Origin: Diplonema papillatum | Lineage: Eukaryota; Euglenozoa; Diplonemea; Diplonemida; Diplonemidae | DNA length: 64,000 bases | Reading direction: 5' to 3' | Assembly (NCBI GenBank): GCA_030068145.1 | Contig: JAPJBO010000892.1 | Span: 29,618 to 93,617 of the forward strand | Shown: piece by piece, positions 1 through 9,719 of the stretch | Numbering within the stretch: position 1 is the stretch's first letter | How the letters are laid out: each line of letters begins with the position of its first letter | Notes under the pieces: model-generated | Seen by the model: only the letters and a program-made list of their open reading frames with translations | Told to the model about the DNA's origin: nothing | Databases searched by the model: none | Translations under genes and position numbers: made by a program

Positions 1-2156
1 AACACTAGTGCCAGCAACCGAGGCGATGTTCAGGAAGCTCAGGTCCTGCCGCCTCAACACCTCATAATACGGTCCGTTTCTCCCACTTAGATCACTGGCC
101 CATCTTTTCTTCTCCGTTCTTCGATTTTCTTCTTTTTTCTCTCCATGCCTATGCCCATTTCTTGAGCCTCACCGCTTCCCCCTCCCCCCAACGATACGTG
201 TTCAATGTTATAATAATTTCCTGTTTGCCTGCGCGGGCGTGAAGCCACGCGTAGTGGCCTAGAATCTCAACCACACCCCCCGGCAATCAAAAGCGCCGAA
301 AAAGTGGCGCTTGTCAATTTGTTTCTTAATCGTACTGTTGTACTGAAGGAAACTTGTCTGGATCAAAGGCTGCATATGGGAGAATAAACGAAGCTAACCA
401 AAACGTGCGAATACAGGAAAGCCCCCTCAGAGAGGTTTGTTCCTGTACACGAAAATAATGACGCGATCGTCCGGTATCGTTTAGCCCCACTCCGAAAAAA
501 GGTTCCAATCCAAACCATTTTTGAAGACCACACCCGGAGACCTGAAACTCCCAGAGTCACGTTTACTCTAACAACGCATCCCCGACGGCTGAGCAGAAGA
601 GGGCTAAAAAAGGTGACAAGGAAGGTGCAAGGGCAAATTCAACATCGTTGATCTGCCCGCGCCATGTTTCAACCCCCGCAAAGTTGTTGTCTTAGATAGA
701 AGAGACGCGCTTGGACGGAGAGAAAACATGGAGATTTCGTCCTTCAAATCAGAAAATTGAAAAAACGGGGTTGTCCAACCGCTGGTCACTCAGACTCTCT
801 TCACAACGCATCCAACTCCATCGACGTGCTCTGCTATACTTGTTCCCTCTCCTGGGACGGAGGTGTTTGAACGCTTCTTCCTTCTCAGCTCTACGGACTA
901 CGGAGCCAGGGGTTGACCACGACAGCTTGAAGCTTTTCCCGCGTTCACCCGGCCACCGAGCCACCTGGAAAACGTAACAGGACCGGCTGCTGTCAGCGTA
1001 CGCACGGACGGCAACTCACAGGTAGGTACATGAGCATGTGCGAATGCAAACAAAGTTGCCCAAGAAGCTCTCCAAAAGTGGCTGCAAAGCCAGTATCCAA
1101 AAGTGGGAGAAGGCAAGGACACTGTCGAAGGGTTAGTTTGGGAGCGAGTGGCCAAGAGTCCAGAAACTGGCAACCGCTTTGTTACGCTTCACAGCTTAGT
1201 CGGAATTGTAGTGGACTTCCTCCAGGTAGCACGGGCCTTCTTGGTTCTTTTGTCTTGGAAACGCTGGGTAATGGCGTGCTGAATTGCCGCCTGGAAGGAA
1301 CCAAGTCCAAGCTTTCGGCTCAGGGGAGCGCGGTCGACGAAAATGCGGAGGGTCTGTCCTTTTCTGTCACAAACACTGTTGAAACAGCTTCTAGAGGTAA
1401 AACCTCTTTTATGCAGCCCGACCGCAGCATCGCTGTTTCTTTCTGCTGAGTAATCTGCATGCAAGTGTAGCATAGCTCTTCTAGGAGAGGTCGGTGACAA
1501 CACCGTGCTGCCCAGCTCGATATACATGCGAGGTTCTGGAATCAGGCGTTCCCTCAAAATGCGACCCGAGTGCAGATTGGGTACCGTTCTTTGAGGCGGA
1601 CCGCTCAAAACTCACCGAGACGAACCGGCGATTGCGGGGCCCCGAGGAGACGCTTCTCACAGGATTCGGATTCGCCCCCGCTCCCCATCTCTCCTTCTTT
1701 TCTTGTTCCCGAAAAACACAACTCTCCGCTTGTTTCATTTTTGTTGTTATTCACCGGAAAAAGTTGCCGCTTCACTCTTCGTGCACAATCACTGGCAGAA
1801 CCGCGTTGCTCTGGATCCCCATTGACTCAACCAGATTCCGGCATGCCCTCAGTGCAGAGCCGGAGTGGGGAGGAGATTGTATTGGAAGTATAGCGATATA
1901 GAAGTATCGGTAACCCGGAGTTGGAATGACAAGGGGCCACTCCTGGGAAGGCAGACACCCACGAGTTACCAGGCCACGACCAAGCCTTCCCGGATCTATG
2001 CGGGCCACACGAGGCGTACCTTATTCAGGGGGCTACCATGCAGCACCGACTGTACCTATCAGTACCTCCCATACAAGTTGCACCCCAAACACCACACACA
2101 AATCTCATACTTCTTCTTCGCACGTAAGGTTGGGGGTGCTAAAATCTTTCCGAAGA
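1..2156. other. No gene supported; upstream region of the NF-X1 gene
   Basis: I see no open frame here with domain content or a clear coding signature. There are several frames of up to about 140 codons on both strands, but they overlap each other and have no recognisable motif. The last few hundred bases presumably hold the promoter and 5' leader of the NF-X1 gene that starts at 2157, but no core promoter element is convincing. Confidence 0.5.
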
Positions 2157-4346
2157 ATGACATCAGTATCAGAGATGGAAAGTGCGGACGACGGTAGTAA
2201 GCAGTCGTTTCTGAAGGAAAGCATAGCACGCGAGCTGGAGGAAGGGCGGTACGTGTGCTGCATTTGTATCGAAACCATTCGAAGTAACGATCAGCCGAAA
2301 TCCTGCCGAAGGTGTTTCCAGCTGACACATCTTGAATGTTTGCGGGCGTGGGCGCAGCGGAGCACCACCGGCGTTTGGGAGTGCCCCCGATGCCGGGCGA
2401 CCAGCAACGAGCGCCCGAATAGTATGGAATACAGGTACAGTGACTGTTCATTTGGTCTTACACTTTCTGCTCTACTTCGCGCGCTGTGTAAGAGGTCCTT
2501 CAAGCAAGTCGCACAAGATAGGGTCGTGTTTGATACAACAAGCCTAAGCCCATTCAATTCAGGGTAGTTCCACAGCAGCTTTTTAACGCACGCTCTCTCA
2601 TGCCGGCTGGATTCAACGAGCTGACGTCGATGCGCGACTGTTTCTTGACCACAGTAGTTCAAGTCGAGGCTTTCGGGAGAAAGTGAGAATAATCACCAAC
2701 AATAATCTGGCCCATGCCGGGTACGTCCATGGGCGTTGTATTCCGGCTTGTGAAAGCCGGCGCCTCTGTTACAAATCGAGAAGCCCTGCCCGTCCGGGTC
2801 GTAGAACTTCGCCACAAACTCAAACGTATTGCAACATACCCACAAACACAGGTGCTTTTGCGGCAAGGTCGCCAACCCGCCGCCCCAGTCGTTCGGGACG
2901 CCGCACAGCTGTGACGGCGTTTGCTCGAAGCTGCGGGAGCTGACGGAGTGCAAGCACCCCTGCACGGCTTCCTGCCACCCCGGGCCGTGCCCCCCGTGCC
3001 CAAAGACCGTCGAGCTGGTTTGCCACTGCGGCAAGGTGCACCTGCACATCGGCTGCTCGGAGCCGAGGAGCGAGAAGCGATCGTGCGGCGGTCGGTGCGA
3101 CAAGCTGCTCCGGTGCCGGCGGCACCGGTGCAAGGAGGTCTGCCACGAGGGGCCCTGCAGCCCGTGCCTCCTCACGTACCCGCAGTCCTGCTTCTGCGGA
3201 AAAAAGCAGGGCGTCGTCCGGCCCTGCCAGGCGGCCAGCTACGAAGGCAACCCCCCGGTTGACGAGGCGGTGCCGTCGGGCAGCCCGAAGGTGTTTTCGT
3301 GCGGAGAGCCGTGCCCGCTGGCGCTGGCGTGCGGGAACCACGCGTGCTCGCTGCCGTGCCACGCTGGTAGCTGCCCGGAGTGCCACCTGCTGCCGGTCGC
3401 GACGGTTGCGTGCGCGTGCGGGAAGACGCCGAACGAGGTGCTCTACCGCGACTCGACGCGCAAGGAGCGGACCGACTGCACCGACCCACTGGACACCTGC
3501 GGCAAGACCTGCGGGAAACCGTGCCCATGCGGGGTGTCGACACACAACTGCAAGGCGCCCTGCCACAACGGCGACTGCCCGCCGTGCCCCCACCCGCGGA
3601 CGCTGCCGTGCAAGTGCGGCACGAAGTCCGTCACGATCGCGTGCGCGGACAGCGAGAAGGACCCGGGGACCCTCGTCCCCGTTTGGACCGCGAAGCCGGC
3701 GGAAAAGGCCGACTTGGACATCTTCGCGGGCGTCGGCGGGAAGAAGAACAAGCACAAAGCGAAGGCGCAGGCTGCCAGGATAACTTTGCCCTTCACGTGC
3801 ACCACGCGGTGCACAGCGCAAAAGGACTGCTTCAAGCACACGTGTAAGAACGTGTGCTGCCCACAGTACCAGCAGCTGCACCTGTGCGAGCTGCGCTGTT
3901 CGCGAATGCTCTCGTGTGGAAAGCACAAGTGTCCGGAAAAGTGTCACGCGGGGGAGTGTCCACCCTGTCTGAACAGCGCGTTCACAGAGTTGTCGTGCCG
4001 CTGCGGTGTGACGTACATCGAACCGCCGGTTCCATGCGGGACGGAGCCGCCTGTCTGCGACCGTCCCTGTGCAATCCCGCGGCCGTGTGGACACCGCGAT
4101 CGTCACCGGTGCCACTTCGGGCCGTGCCCCTCGTGCACGGCGATGTCGATTCCCATATGTCCGTCGCACGGGAGACCGATGGGTAACTGGGATGTCCCTT
4201 GCGGCGCTCAGCCCCCGCCCGGCACCGCAACGTGCGACTCCCCGTGCTACCGCAACTTCGACTGCGGCCACGTGTGCATGCAACCGTGCCATGCTGGCCC
4301 GTGCGGGCCTTGTTGCGTGTGTTGGGGTCCGTCAGCCGGCCACTGA
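2157..4346 (+). CDS. RING + NF-X1-type zinc-finger protein (two exons)
   Basis: Exon 1 is 2157-2434 and exon 2 is 2852-4346; the 417-bp GT-AG intron splits one arginine codon, so the join reads MEYRCFCGKV, a typical NF-X1 junction. The spliced protein is 590 aa. Residues of about 30-85 form an atypical RING (CCIC, SCRRC, THLEC, ECPRC). The rest is about eight NF-X1 repeats built on the pattern CGxHxC...CHxGxCPxC (for example CGKHKCPEKCHAGECPPC). A lysine-rich linker (KKNKHKAKAQ) lies before the middle repeats. NF-X1 proteins are nuclear factors combining likely RING E3 ubiquitin ligase activity with DNA or RNA binding. The protein is shorter than animal NFX1 and I see no R3H domain, so either a 3' exon is missing or this is a compact NFXL1/FAP1-like member. 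The stop lies 48 bp before the TTAA of a piggyBac insertion, so the insertion sits in the 3' untranslated or downstream region. The ATG at 2157 is the closest upstream in-frame start to the RING. Confidence 0.9.
2435..2851 (+). other. GT-AG intron of the NF-X1 gene
   Basis: The donor is AG|GTACAG at 2435 and the acceptor is AACACAG|G ending at 2851. The acceptor lacks a strong pyrimidine tract. Removing it restores one reading frame through the end of the RING into the first NF-X1 cysteine repeat, which is the best internal evidence for the splice rules of this genome. Confidence 0.85.
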
Positions 4347-4397
4347 ACCCTGAACCCGATGATTGGTAAGAGTTGGTGATGCGTTTTCAAATCTTAA

Positions 4398-4410
4398 CCC
4401 TTTACCGACC
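4398..4410. repeat. Left piggyBac terminal inverted repeat
   Basis: CCCTTTACCGACC, directly preceded by TTAA at 4394-4397. It matches the complement of 8106-8118 at all 13 positions. Confidence 0.95.
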
Positions 4411-4467
4411 GGGGGGGGGGGGCAGTGCTGACACTACCCTGAGAGCCCCCAACGACTTTGCAAGGGA

Positions 4468-4730
4468 CCCCCCCCCCCCCCCCCCCCCCTTCTACAGTGC
4501 AGTTGCCTTGGAGGCTGGGTGGTCGAATTCTCCAAGGTGAAATGGTCAAAATTCCCTGGCAAAAGTGGGCCCACAAAAAAATTTTAAAGTGTGGTTTTTG
4601 GGGTATTTGGGCCAAAAAAAAATTTTTTTTTTCTGACCACCCACCGTGGTGACCACCTTAGAGAGTGACAGGTAGCGTCCCCCCTCCACAGTGAAAATAG
4701 CCTGTATATAGGGGGGGGGGGGGGGGGGGG
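4468..4730. repeat. Sequence bounded by C-run and G-run, nested in the piggyBac end
   Basis: A run of 22 C (4468-4489) and a run of 20 G (4711-4730) bracket about 220 bp, with short inverted similarity inside the runs (TACAGTG against CACAGTG). The arrangement resembles other elements in this window that end in C/G homopolymers. It lies between the left piggyBac end and the transposase stop codon. Confidence 0.45.
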
Positions 4731-5079
4731 TTCAGCCAACGACTCCGCAATCTGGCCGCTTAGGGCCACCCCTGGGGGGAGGGGGGTTATTCTGAGGAAA
4801 TTGCCTATTTTCGGGTACACTTCGTCCGGGGTGTATCAAGCATTCGTGCTGGTCTTGTATCAGGCACTCATGTCATGTTCGGCGTGCAGGGGGGCCGGGC
4901 CGTCGCAAAAGTATCGTGTCCGGTTGGCCAGGCGTTGCTCAGCCAGCCACCTGGAAACTTTACGAAAGAATGAGAGTGAAAGAATAAGCTCTGCCACGGA
5001 AGGTATGAAGAGAGACGAAATTGGTAGCGAGATTGCACTCCTACGCGTCGAAAAAGTAGAAGGCGATCCAAGCACAGCC

Positions 5080-6825
5080 TCAGGTCTTGCGCTTGTTGTG
5101 CGCAGGGCTGTTGTTTGACTGGAGACTGCGCTTCCTCCCGCGCTTGAATGGGCGCCCGTTGGGATCCTTGAGTCGGCGCTGCGCGTCCTTCAAGTTCGGG
5201 TCGTCGAATTTGTGGTCCTGCTTGGTGTGAAACCGCCCAAAGCAGGGTGCAGGGCACAATGGCACACCACACTGCTTGCACATGTATTGGACGTCCTTGC
5301 GCTGCACGTGGCACTTGCAAGTCGTCCGGCGGTCCAGGGGCACAAGGTAGTGGGTTTTACCGTCAAGCCGGCACGGATGATCGTCAGCACGTGACGGAGT
5401 ACTTGGCGAGAATGGGGTCGACGGTGCGCTGTCCTGCTGCGATTTGGTGGGAGTCGTGGGTTCGGGGCCGGCACTTACCTCATCCGGTTCTGTGCTGCTG
5501 TCATCGGCAGGATCTGCGTTCAGGAGCCCCGCAATAAGCGCACGCTTGAAGTTAGCGAAGGAAAAGCTCTGCAGATCGTCTTTGTGGAGATGTTTCCAAA
5601 TAACAGATGCGTTGAGGCACGAAACTTCCAACAAGTAGAAGAAAAGCTTCAGGTACCACCTCCGACCCTTCATGAGCCGGCCACAACTGGCCATGAGCTG
5701 GTCGCTGAGGTCGACACCGCCCATGTACGCGTTGTAGGACTCGACGATATCGGGTTTTTGCACTGGTTCCTTTCTTCCACAAGAACCTTTGGGTCGTCTC
5801 TGGACCTCAGTTGTGGATGCCCCGATCGGGAGGGTGGACAACATTTTGACCTCCCGTTTGTCGTGCCACTCCACGTAAGTGACCGGTCCGGATTGCATGA
5901 AAAAAGAGTCCCCACGCTGCGGTGCCTTGGCCTTCTCGATCTTACTTGGTCGGCCACGTTTCTTCTCCTTTTTCTCGCGAAGTAATGGGAGCCCTTTCCG
6001 GTTCGACCGTACTGTACCACACGAATGGAACCCCATGCTGGATAGAGCAAGCATTAGTGGGACACTGGTATAGTAGTTGTCGAAATACAGCCAGTGCCCA
6101 CGCTGTGCGTACTTCCTGGCAAGGTGAAGCATCTCACGCTCGCCTACGTTTCCCCCAACGCCATCGCCAATCTTCCCGGAGTAAATGGTGGCAGCAAGCA
6201 CGTAGCCGGTAGCAGCTTCAGCGAGGACGAAAGCTTTTATCCCGAAGCGATGTCTCTTTTGTGGCGCATACTGTTTGAAAGACAGGCGTCCTTTCAAGCG
6301 AATAATGCTCTCATCGAAGCTCAGCTGCTTGGACGGACGCCAGACTTCTGCCCACTGCTCCGAAACCATGTCGAAAACGTTTTTGATTTTTTTGAGGCGG
6401 TCGCTTTCGACAACGCTGTCGTCAGTAAAATGGAGAGTTCTGTAGATCTCCATCCACCGGTTCCGCCCCATCACAGAAGCAAAAAACGGAATGTGTTCAA
6501 CAGGATCCGTGCACCAGTAGTTGTACAGGTCCCCCTTCACAGTCAGCCCCATGGCGATGGTCAGTGCGAACCAACGCTTCAGTTCCTTTTCATCTGGGGC
6601 TTTGAACTTGTCTTCCCGCCCTCGTGTCTTCGCCTTCTGAGCGCTGTATGTGGACATCTGGCCGATTATTTTGCCCACGACACTTGGAGTGAAGAACAAG
6701 CTGAATATCCCCTCCGGAGAAGAGTTCTGATGCAGCACGTCCCCAAAGGTGTCGGTTTGTGGTCCAGACAACTTCTCATCGAATGGAAGTTCCGGAATCG
6801 GAACTACCGTGTTAGCCCACTTCAT
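5080..6825 (-). CDS. piggyBac transposase (DDD), C-terminal zinc-binding tail
   Basis: Read on the minus strand, the frame is open from about 7032 to 5080 and the first in-frame ATG is at 6825, giving 581 aa. It is recognised as a DDE_Tnp_1_7-type transposase. The three catalytic aspartates are in SFDES (near 6313), YFDNYYTS (near 6080) and GGVDLSDQ (near 5711), the spacing typical of the family. The core is followed by a variable acidic/S-T-P linker, a cysteine-rich tail (CRLDG, CKCH, CKQCGVPLCPAPC) that in characterised family members binds the transposon ends, and a basic KRGRKR stretch that could be a nuclear localisation signal. The protein would cut and paste the element at TTAA sites. 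The frame continues upstream of 6825 for 54 more codons (KKPPQKKQTDQKK region) without an ATG, so a spliced upstream exon, perhaps from the 7039-7800 ORF, is possible: an acceptor-like TCCTCAG lies at about 6988. Confidence 0.9.
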   Translation of the reverse strand: MKWANTVVPIPELPFDEKLSGPQTDTFGDVLHQNSSPEGIFSLFFTPSVVGKIIGQMSTYSAQKAKTRGREDKFKAPDEKELKRWFALTIAMGLTVKGDLYNYWCTDPVEHIPFFASVMGRNRWMEIYRTLHFTDDSVVESDRLKKIKNVFDMVSEQWAEVWRPSKQLSFDESIIRLKGRLSFKQYAPQKRHRFGIKAFVLAEAATGYVLAATIYSGKIGDGVGGNVGEREMLHLARKYAQRGHWLYFDNYYTSVPLMLALSSMGFHSCGTVRSNRKGLPLLREKKEKKRGRPSKIEKAKAPQRGDSFFMQSGPVTYVEWHDKREVKMLSTLPIGASTTEVQRRPKGSCGRKEPVQKPDIVESYNAYMGGVDLSDQLMASCGRLMKGRRWYLKLFFYLLEVSCLNASVIWKHLHKDDLQSFSFANFKRALIAGLLNADPADDSSTEPDEVSAGPEPTTPTKSQQDSAPSTPFSPSTPSRADDHPCRLDGKTHYLVPLDRRTTCKCHVQRKDVQYMCKQCGVPLCPAPCFGRFHTKQDHKFDDPNLKDAQRRLKDPNGRPFKRGRKRSLQSNNSPAHNKRKT

Positions 6826-7038
6826 AAGTGGGAACTTGATTGATGCAGCAGGTTTGGGTGGTGTGGTCTTCTTCTGGTCTGTCTGCTTCTTTTGCGGTGG
6901 TTTCTTCCCGTCTCGCTTCGCTGCCGGCGAGACCGTGTCTCCAACCGGGTCTATACGAGTCCGAATGGACCGGCGGGCGTAACGCACTGAGGAGCCTTGT
7001 TGTTCCGAGGGTTTGAGCCTTATGGCCGGTTCCTACGG

Positions 7039-7800
7039 TTATCTCCTGGTTCGGCTCCACTCGAAAGAGCTGGATGTCTGCGCACGCACGGGGGATTCGA
7101 AGACGAAGTTGACGAAGTGACCGACGGCGTCGTTACCACGGGGGCTATTGAGGAAAACAATGTTCACGGGACGCTGTGCTTCGTACTCCTCCCTGTGCGT
7201 TGTGTCTCCTGTAACACGGCGATACAGGATTGTCTTCATGCAGTCCGGCGAGAGTACGAATCCAATGTCATGCGTGTGGCAAAACTGCTGAACTTCAAAG
7301 CAATCCAGCGACCTCAAGCTCCCCACGCTCGTTTTCTTCTCATGGAAGTTCTCTTCTGCAAAGTTGAGGAGGACAGCCTTAGTCGGGAGATCTGTCTTTC
7401 CGGTAGTTCGCCATGCAAGTGCACGCCACAACGCGATGTAGGCGCATTCACACCCCTTCTGCTCGTTTCTCAGTCTCAGTGTCACCCCGGGTATGGACCC
7501 GAATTCGCGCCTGCTTCGGTGGTCGTCGTACTGCTCCAGGGAATCAACGACGGTGCACGTGCGAAAGGTGTCCGCAGGCAGCTTTCTCAGGAAGTCATCC
7601 ACAGGCCCCATACCCTCTGTCCACCCATCTACCGGCTGCTGAGGCTTCCCAGTCTGCTTTTCAGGTTTCTGCGCACGGGAAGGGGACTTTCTCGGCTTCA
7701 CCTCTTCCTCATCCGTCGACGAGCTGTCCGACTCTGTCTCGGACGATGTGCTTTCTGAATCGCACACTTCATCACTGACAATCACGCCTTTCCTGACCAT
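7039..7800 (-). CDS. Upstream piggyBac ORF: acidic N-terminus plus possible papain-fold protease domain
   Basis: The ORF has 253 aa with an ATG at 7800 and a TAA at 7039-7041, in the same frame as the transposase but separated by TAA, TAG and about 15 open codons. Residues 1-40 are very acidic and serine-rich (ETESDSSSTDEEE), as at the N-terminus of many piggyBac transposases. Residues 110-235 look like a compact globular domain with Cys117/Cys119 in GCECAYIALWRAL and His228 in GHFVNFVF. The order, a Cys at the start of a helix and a His starting a beta strand, recalls OTU/papain-like cysteine proteases, but I could not align it further. It may be an accessory protein, or the first exon of a longer transposase joined by an unresolved intron. 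Function is inferred only. Confidence 0.6.
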   Translation of the reverse strand: MVRKGVIVSDEVCDSESTSSETESDSSSTDEEEVKPRKSPSRAQKPEKQTGKPQQPVDGWTEGMGPVDDFLRKLPADTFRTCTVVDSLEQYDDHRSRREFGSIPGVTLRLRNEQKGCECAYIALWRALAWRTTGKTDLPTKAVLLNFAEENFHEKKTSVGSLRSLDCFEVQQFCHTHDIGFVLSPDCMKTILYRRVTGDTTHREEYEAQRPVNIVFLNSPRGNDAVGHFVNFVFESPVRAQTSSSFEWSRTRR

Positions 7801-8105
7801 TTTTTGCAGTTCTTTTGTTCAGTCCGCAGTTCTGTCCTGCTCATTTTTTTGGTACCGGTGCTGATATTTCAAAATCCGTGTGTGACTGGCCCAAGAAAAC
7901 CTCCCAGTTTTCTGGGGACACCTCGAGTTCCAGCCGTGAAAAAAGAGGGGGGGCAGGCACTCTTTTTTGTCGGCAGTTGCTTTAATGGAAAGATACGCTA
8001 AGAAATCTTTAAAATACGTCCCTTGGGTGCCGGATTAACCACAGGGGCACCCTTCGGGAGCTACTCATGATATTCGCTGCATTATCTACGCATATATGCG
8101 TAGAT

Positions 8106-8118
8106 GGTCGGTAAAGGG
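8106..8118. repeat. Right piggyBac terminal inverted repeat
   Basis: GGTCGGTAAAGGG, directly followed by TTAA at 8119-8122. Immediately inside it, at about 8087-8104, is an 18-bp palindrome centred on GCATATATGC. Confidence 0.95.
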
Positions 8119-8122
8119 TTAA

Positions 8123-9719
8123 TCACGCTGCTCCTTCACTGGGGTTTATGGTTGCGACGTCTGGACCTATTCGGATCGTCCAAGCTTTGGAAGAAGTGTT
8201 GCGAAACGGCTTGTCAGTTTTGCTCGGTTTGACCACGATAGGGATGAGTTGAGGAGGTGACACACCTGCGGCATCGTCAATGACGGGTAAATGACCGCGT
8301 CTCCCACGCCTCGGCGCCTGCCCCCTCAGGAGGCAAGTCAGTTCTACATCCAGGTTAGGCATGGTTTTCAGAGCCGAAACAAGGCCTCCTCGACACCCTT
8401 GCTCCCGCGTACGCGGGAATCCTGGATCCTAAATTAAAAGACAAACCATCACTGCTTTTGGCAGAAACCAACCACACCGTATTGCGCCCGGCACCCGGTG
8501 TGCAGGGTTTGCAAGGTTTGCAAGTCCGACGTCCTCCTGAGGTGCAGACTGCATGGTCAATCTCTTCCAGTCCCACTTTCATTTTGTCAAACTTTCTTTG
8601 GTCAAAATTTGCAGCAGAGGCACTGTACGGGCTCCCGCCCCTCCCTCGGGCTCTGGACCGCAAACAAAGGGGAAAACGGTGTTTTCACCTAGCCCGCCGA
8701 AAACATCGTGGCCTTTGAGTATCGATAAACAATCGGTACCGGGTAAGCCCCGGCCCAGCGTGATGAACAACGCAGTGCAGCTCGCACGCGCTTGCCCGCC
8801 ATTCTAGCCTTCATCATCTTTTCGGTCCGTACTTTTTGTGAAATGCCGTGTGCGGCCGCGATGGATAGTGGAGGCGGGCGCGAAGCGGGGGGAGTTGAAC
8901 TAGAGAAAAACTCACAACCTTGGATGGCCAAGTGAAAGTGTGCATACGAATGTGTTGCAGTATACGACTCCCAGCCCCAGTCTGGTCAACCGGACTCTGA
9001 ATTACCGGGCCTTTAGACCTCAAAAACGCTAGAAGAAAGAACAGCACACAACGCGCAACGTCGTCGCTTGTGGGAGAGATCGGCAGAGGGCTACCGTCTT
9101 CAAGCCAATCGTGAATAGTAAATCGCCTCGGGGACCACGCATTCCAAGTCAATCCCCTCCGGCTGCCCAATACGCGTTCCAGTATATCATGCCCGGCCTG
9201 CATCCTCGAGAATTGGCACATTTCCCAAGGCTCTTCACCGTCTCTCTCGGCTTCCGAAGATGTTCAGCCTCAGTTAGCCGGTCCGCCAGCCGAGCTCAAG
9301 CCAGTGGTCAAGCCGCGAAATCAGCGAGACTTTCTGACAACCGGTACCTGTCCTTCAACAAAACTGTGCACTTCTTCCTGCGTGACACAACCGGGTCCGC
9401 GTACTTGTTGAGAACGGCACTCAGTTCTGCGGGTATCTCTCCCGCAGTTTTTGAAGTAGCTCACGGATTTGCGCATACATGTCTCAAGTTCGAGCCTATG
9501 CTCAAAGGCCATTGCCGTGTCTTCTTCCGACTCCGACGGCGTGAGAAACTTCCACCACCAACTACACTCTTTACTGGTCCTTTTCTTTCGTTGACCGAAC
9601 GCGGTCAGATGTGGTACCACAGAATCTGATGGGTAACCTCTCAGGGTAGACACGCTCACAAACCCGTGACACCAGAACCGCTTAAACTAGAACAAGATGC
9701 GGTAGTATACGTTGTTCCT
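8123..9719. other. No gene supported
   Basis: The region right of the piggyBac insertion has only overlapping frames without recognisable domains. A plus-strand frame ending at 9629 and a minus-strand frame ending at 9321 each run for over 110 codons but neither shows a motif. The last part presumably carries the promoter and leader of the gene at 9720. Confidence 0.4.

Larger units (their letters stand above)
4398..8118 (-). mobile_element. Complete piggyBac-superfamily DNA transposon
   Basis: The 3721-bp element has perfect 13-bp terminal inverted repeats, CCCTTTACCGACC at 4398-4410 and its complement at 8106-8118. It is flanked on both sides by TTAA (4394-4397 and 8119-8122), the target site that piggyBac enzymes duplicate. 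It carries a transposase ORF (5080-6825, minus) with all three catalytic aspartates and a second ORF upstream (7039-7800, minus) in the same frame. A near-palindrome, CTACGCATATATGCGTAG, lies just inside the right end and may be a transposase-binding subterminal site. The left end holds a nested sequence bounded by long C and G runs. Perfect ends, exact target duplication and an undamaged catalytic core suggest recent insertion. Confidence 0.95.

Noticed and set aside
2820..4292. 490-codon minus-strand open frame
   Set aside because: It is antisense to the NF-X1 repeats; its Arg/Ala/Val-rich product comes from the GC-rich Cys codons on the plus strand.
4721..4800. Frameshift or gap in the piggyBac end indicated by long G-runs
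   Set aside because: The runs are outside the coding region and the element's ends are perfect; run length may be inaccurate but does not affect the call.
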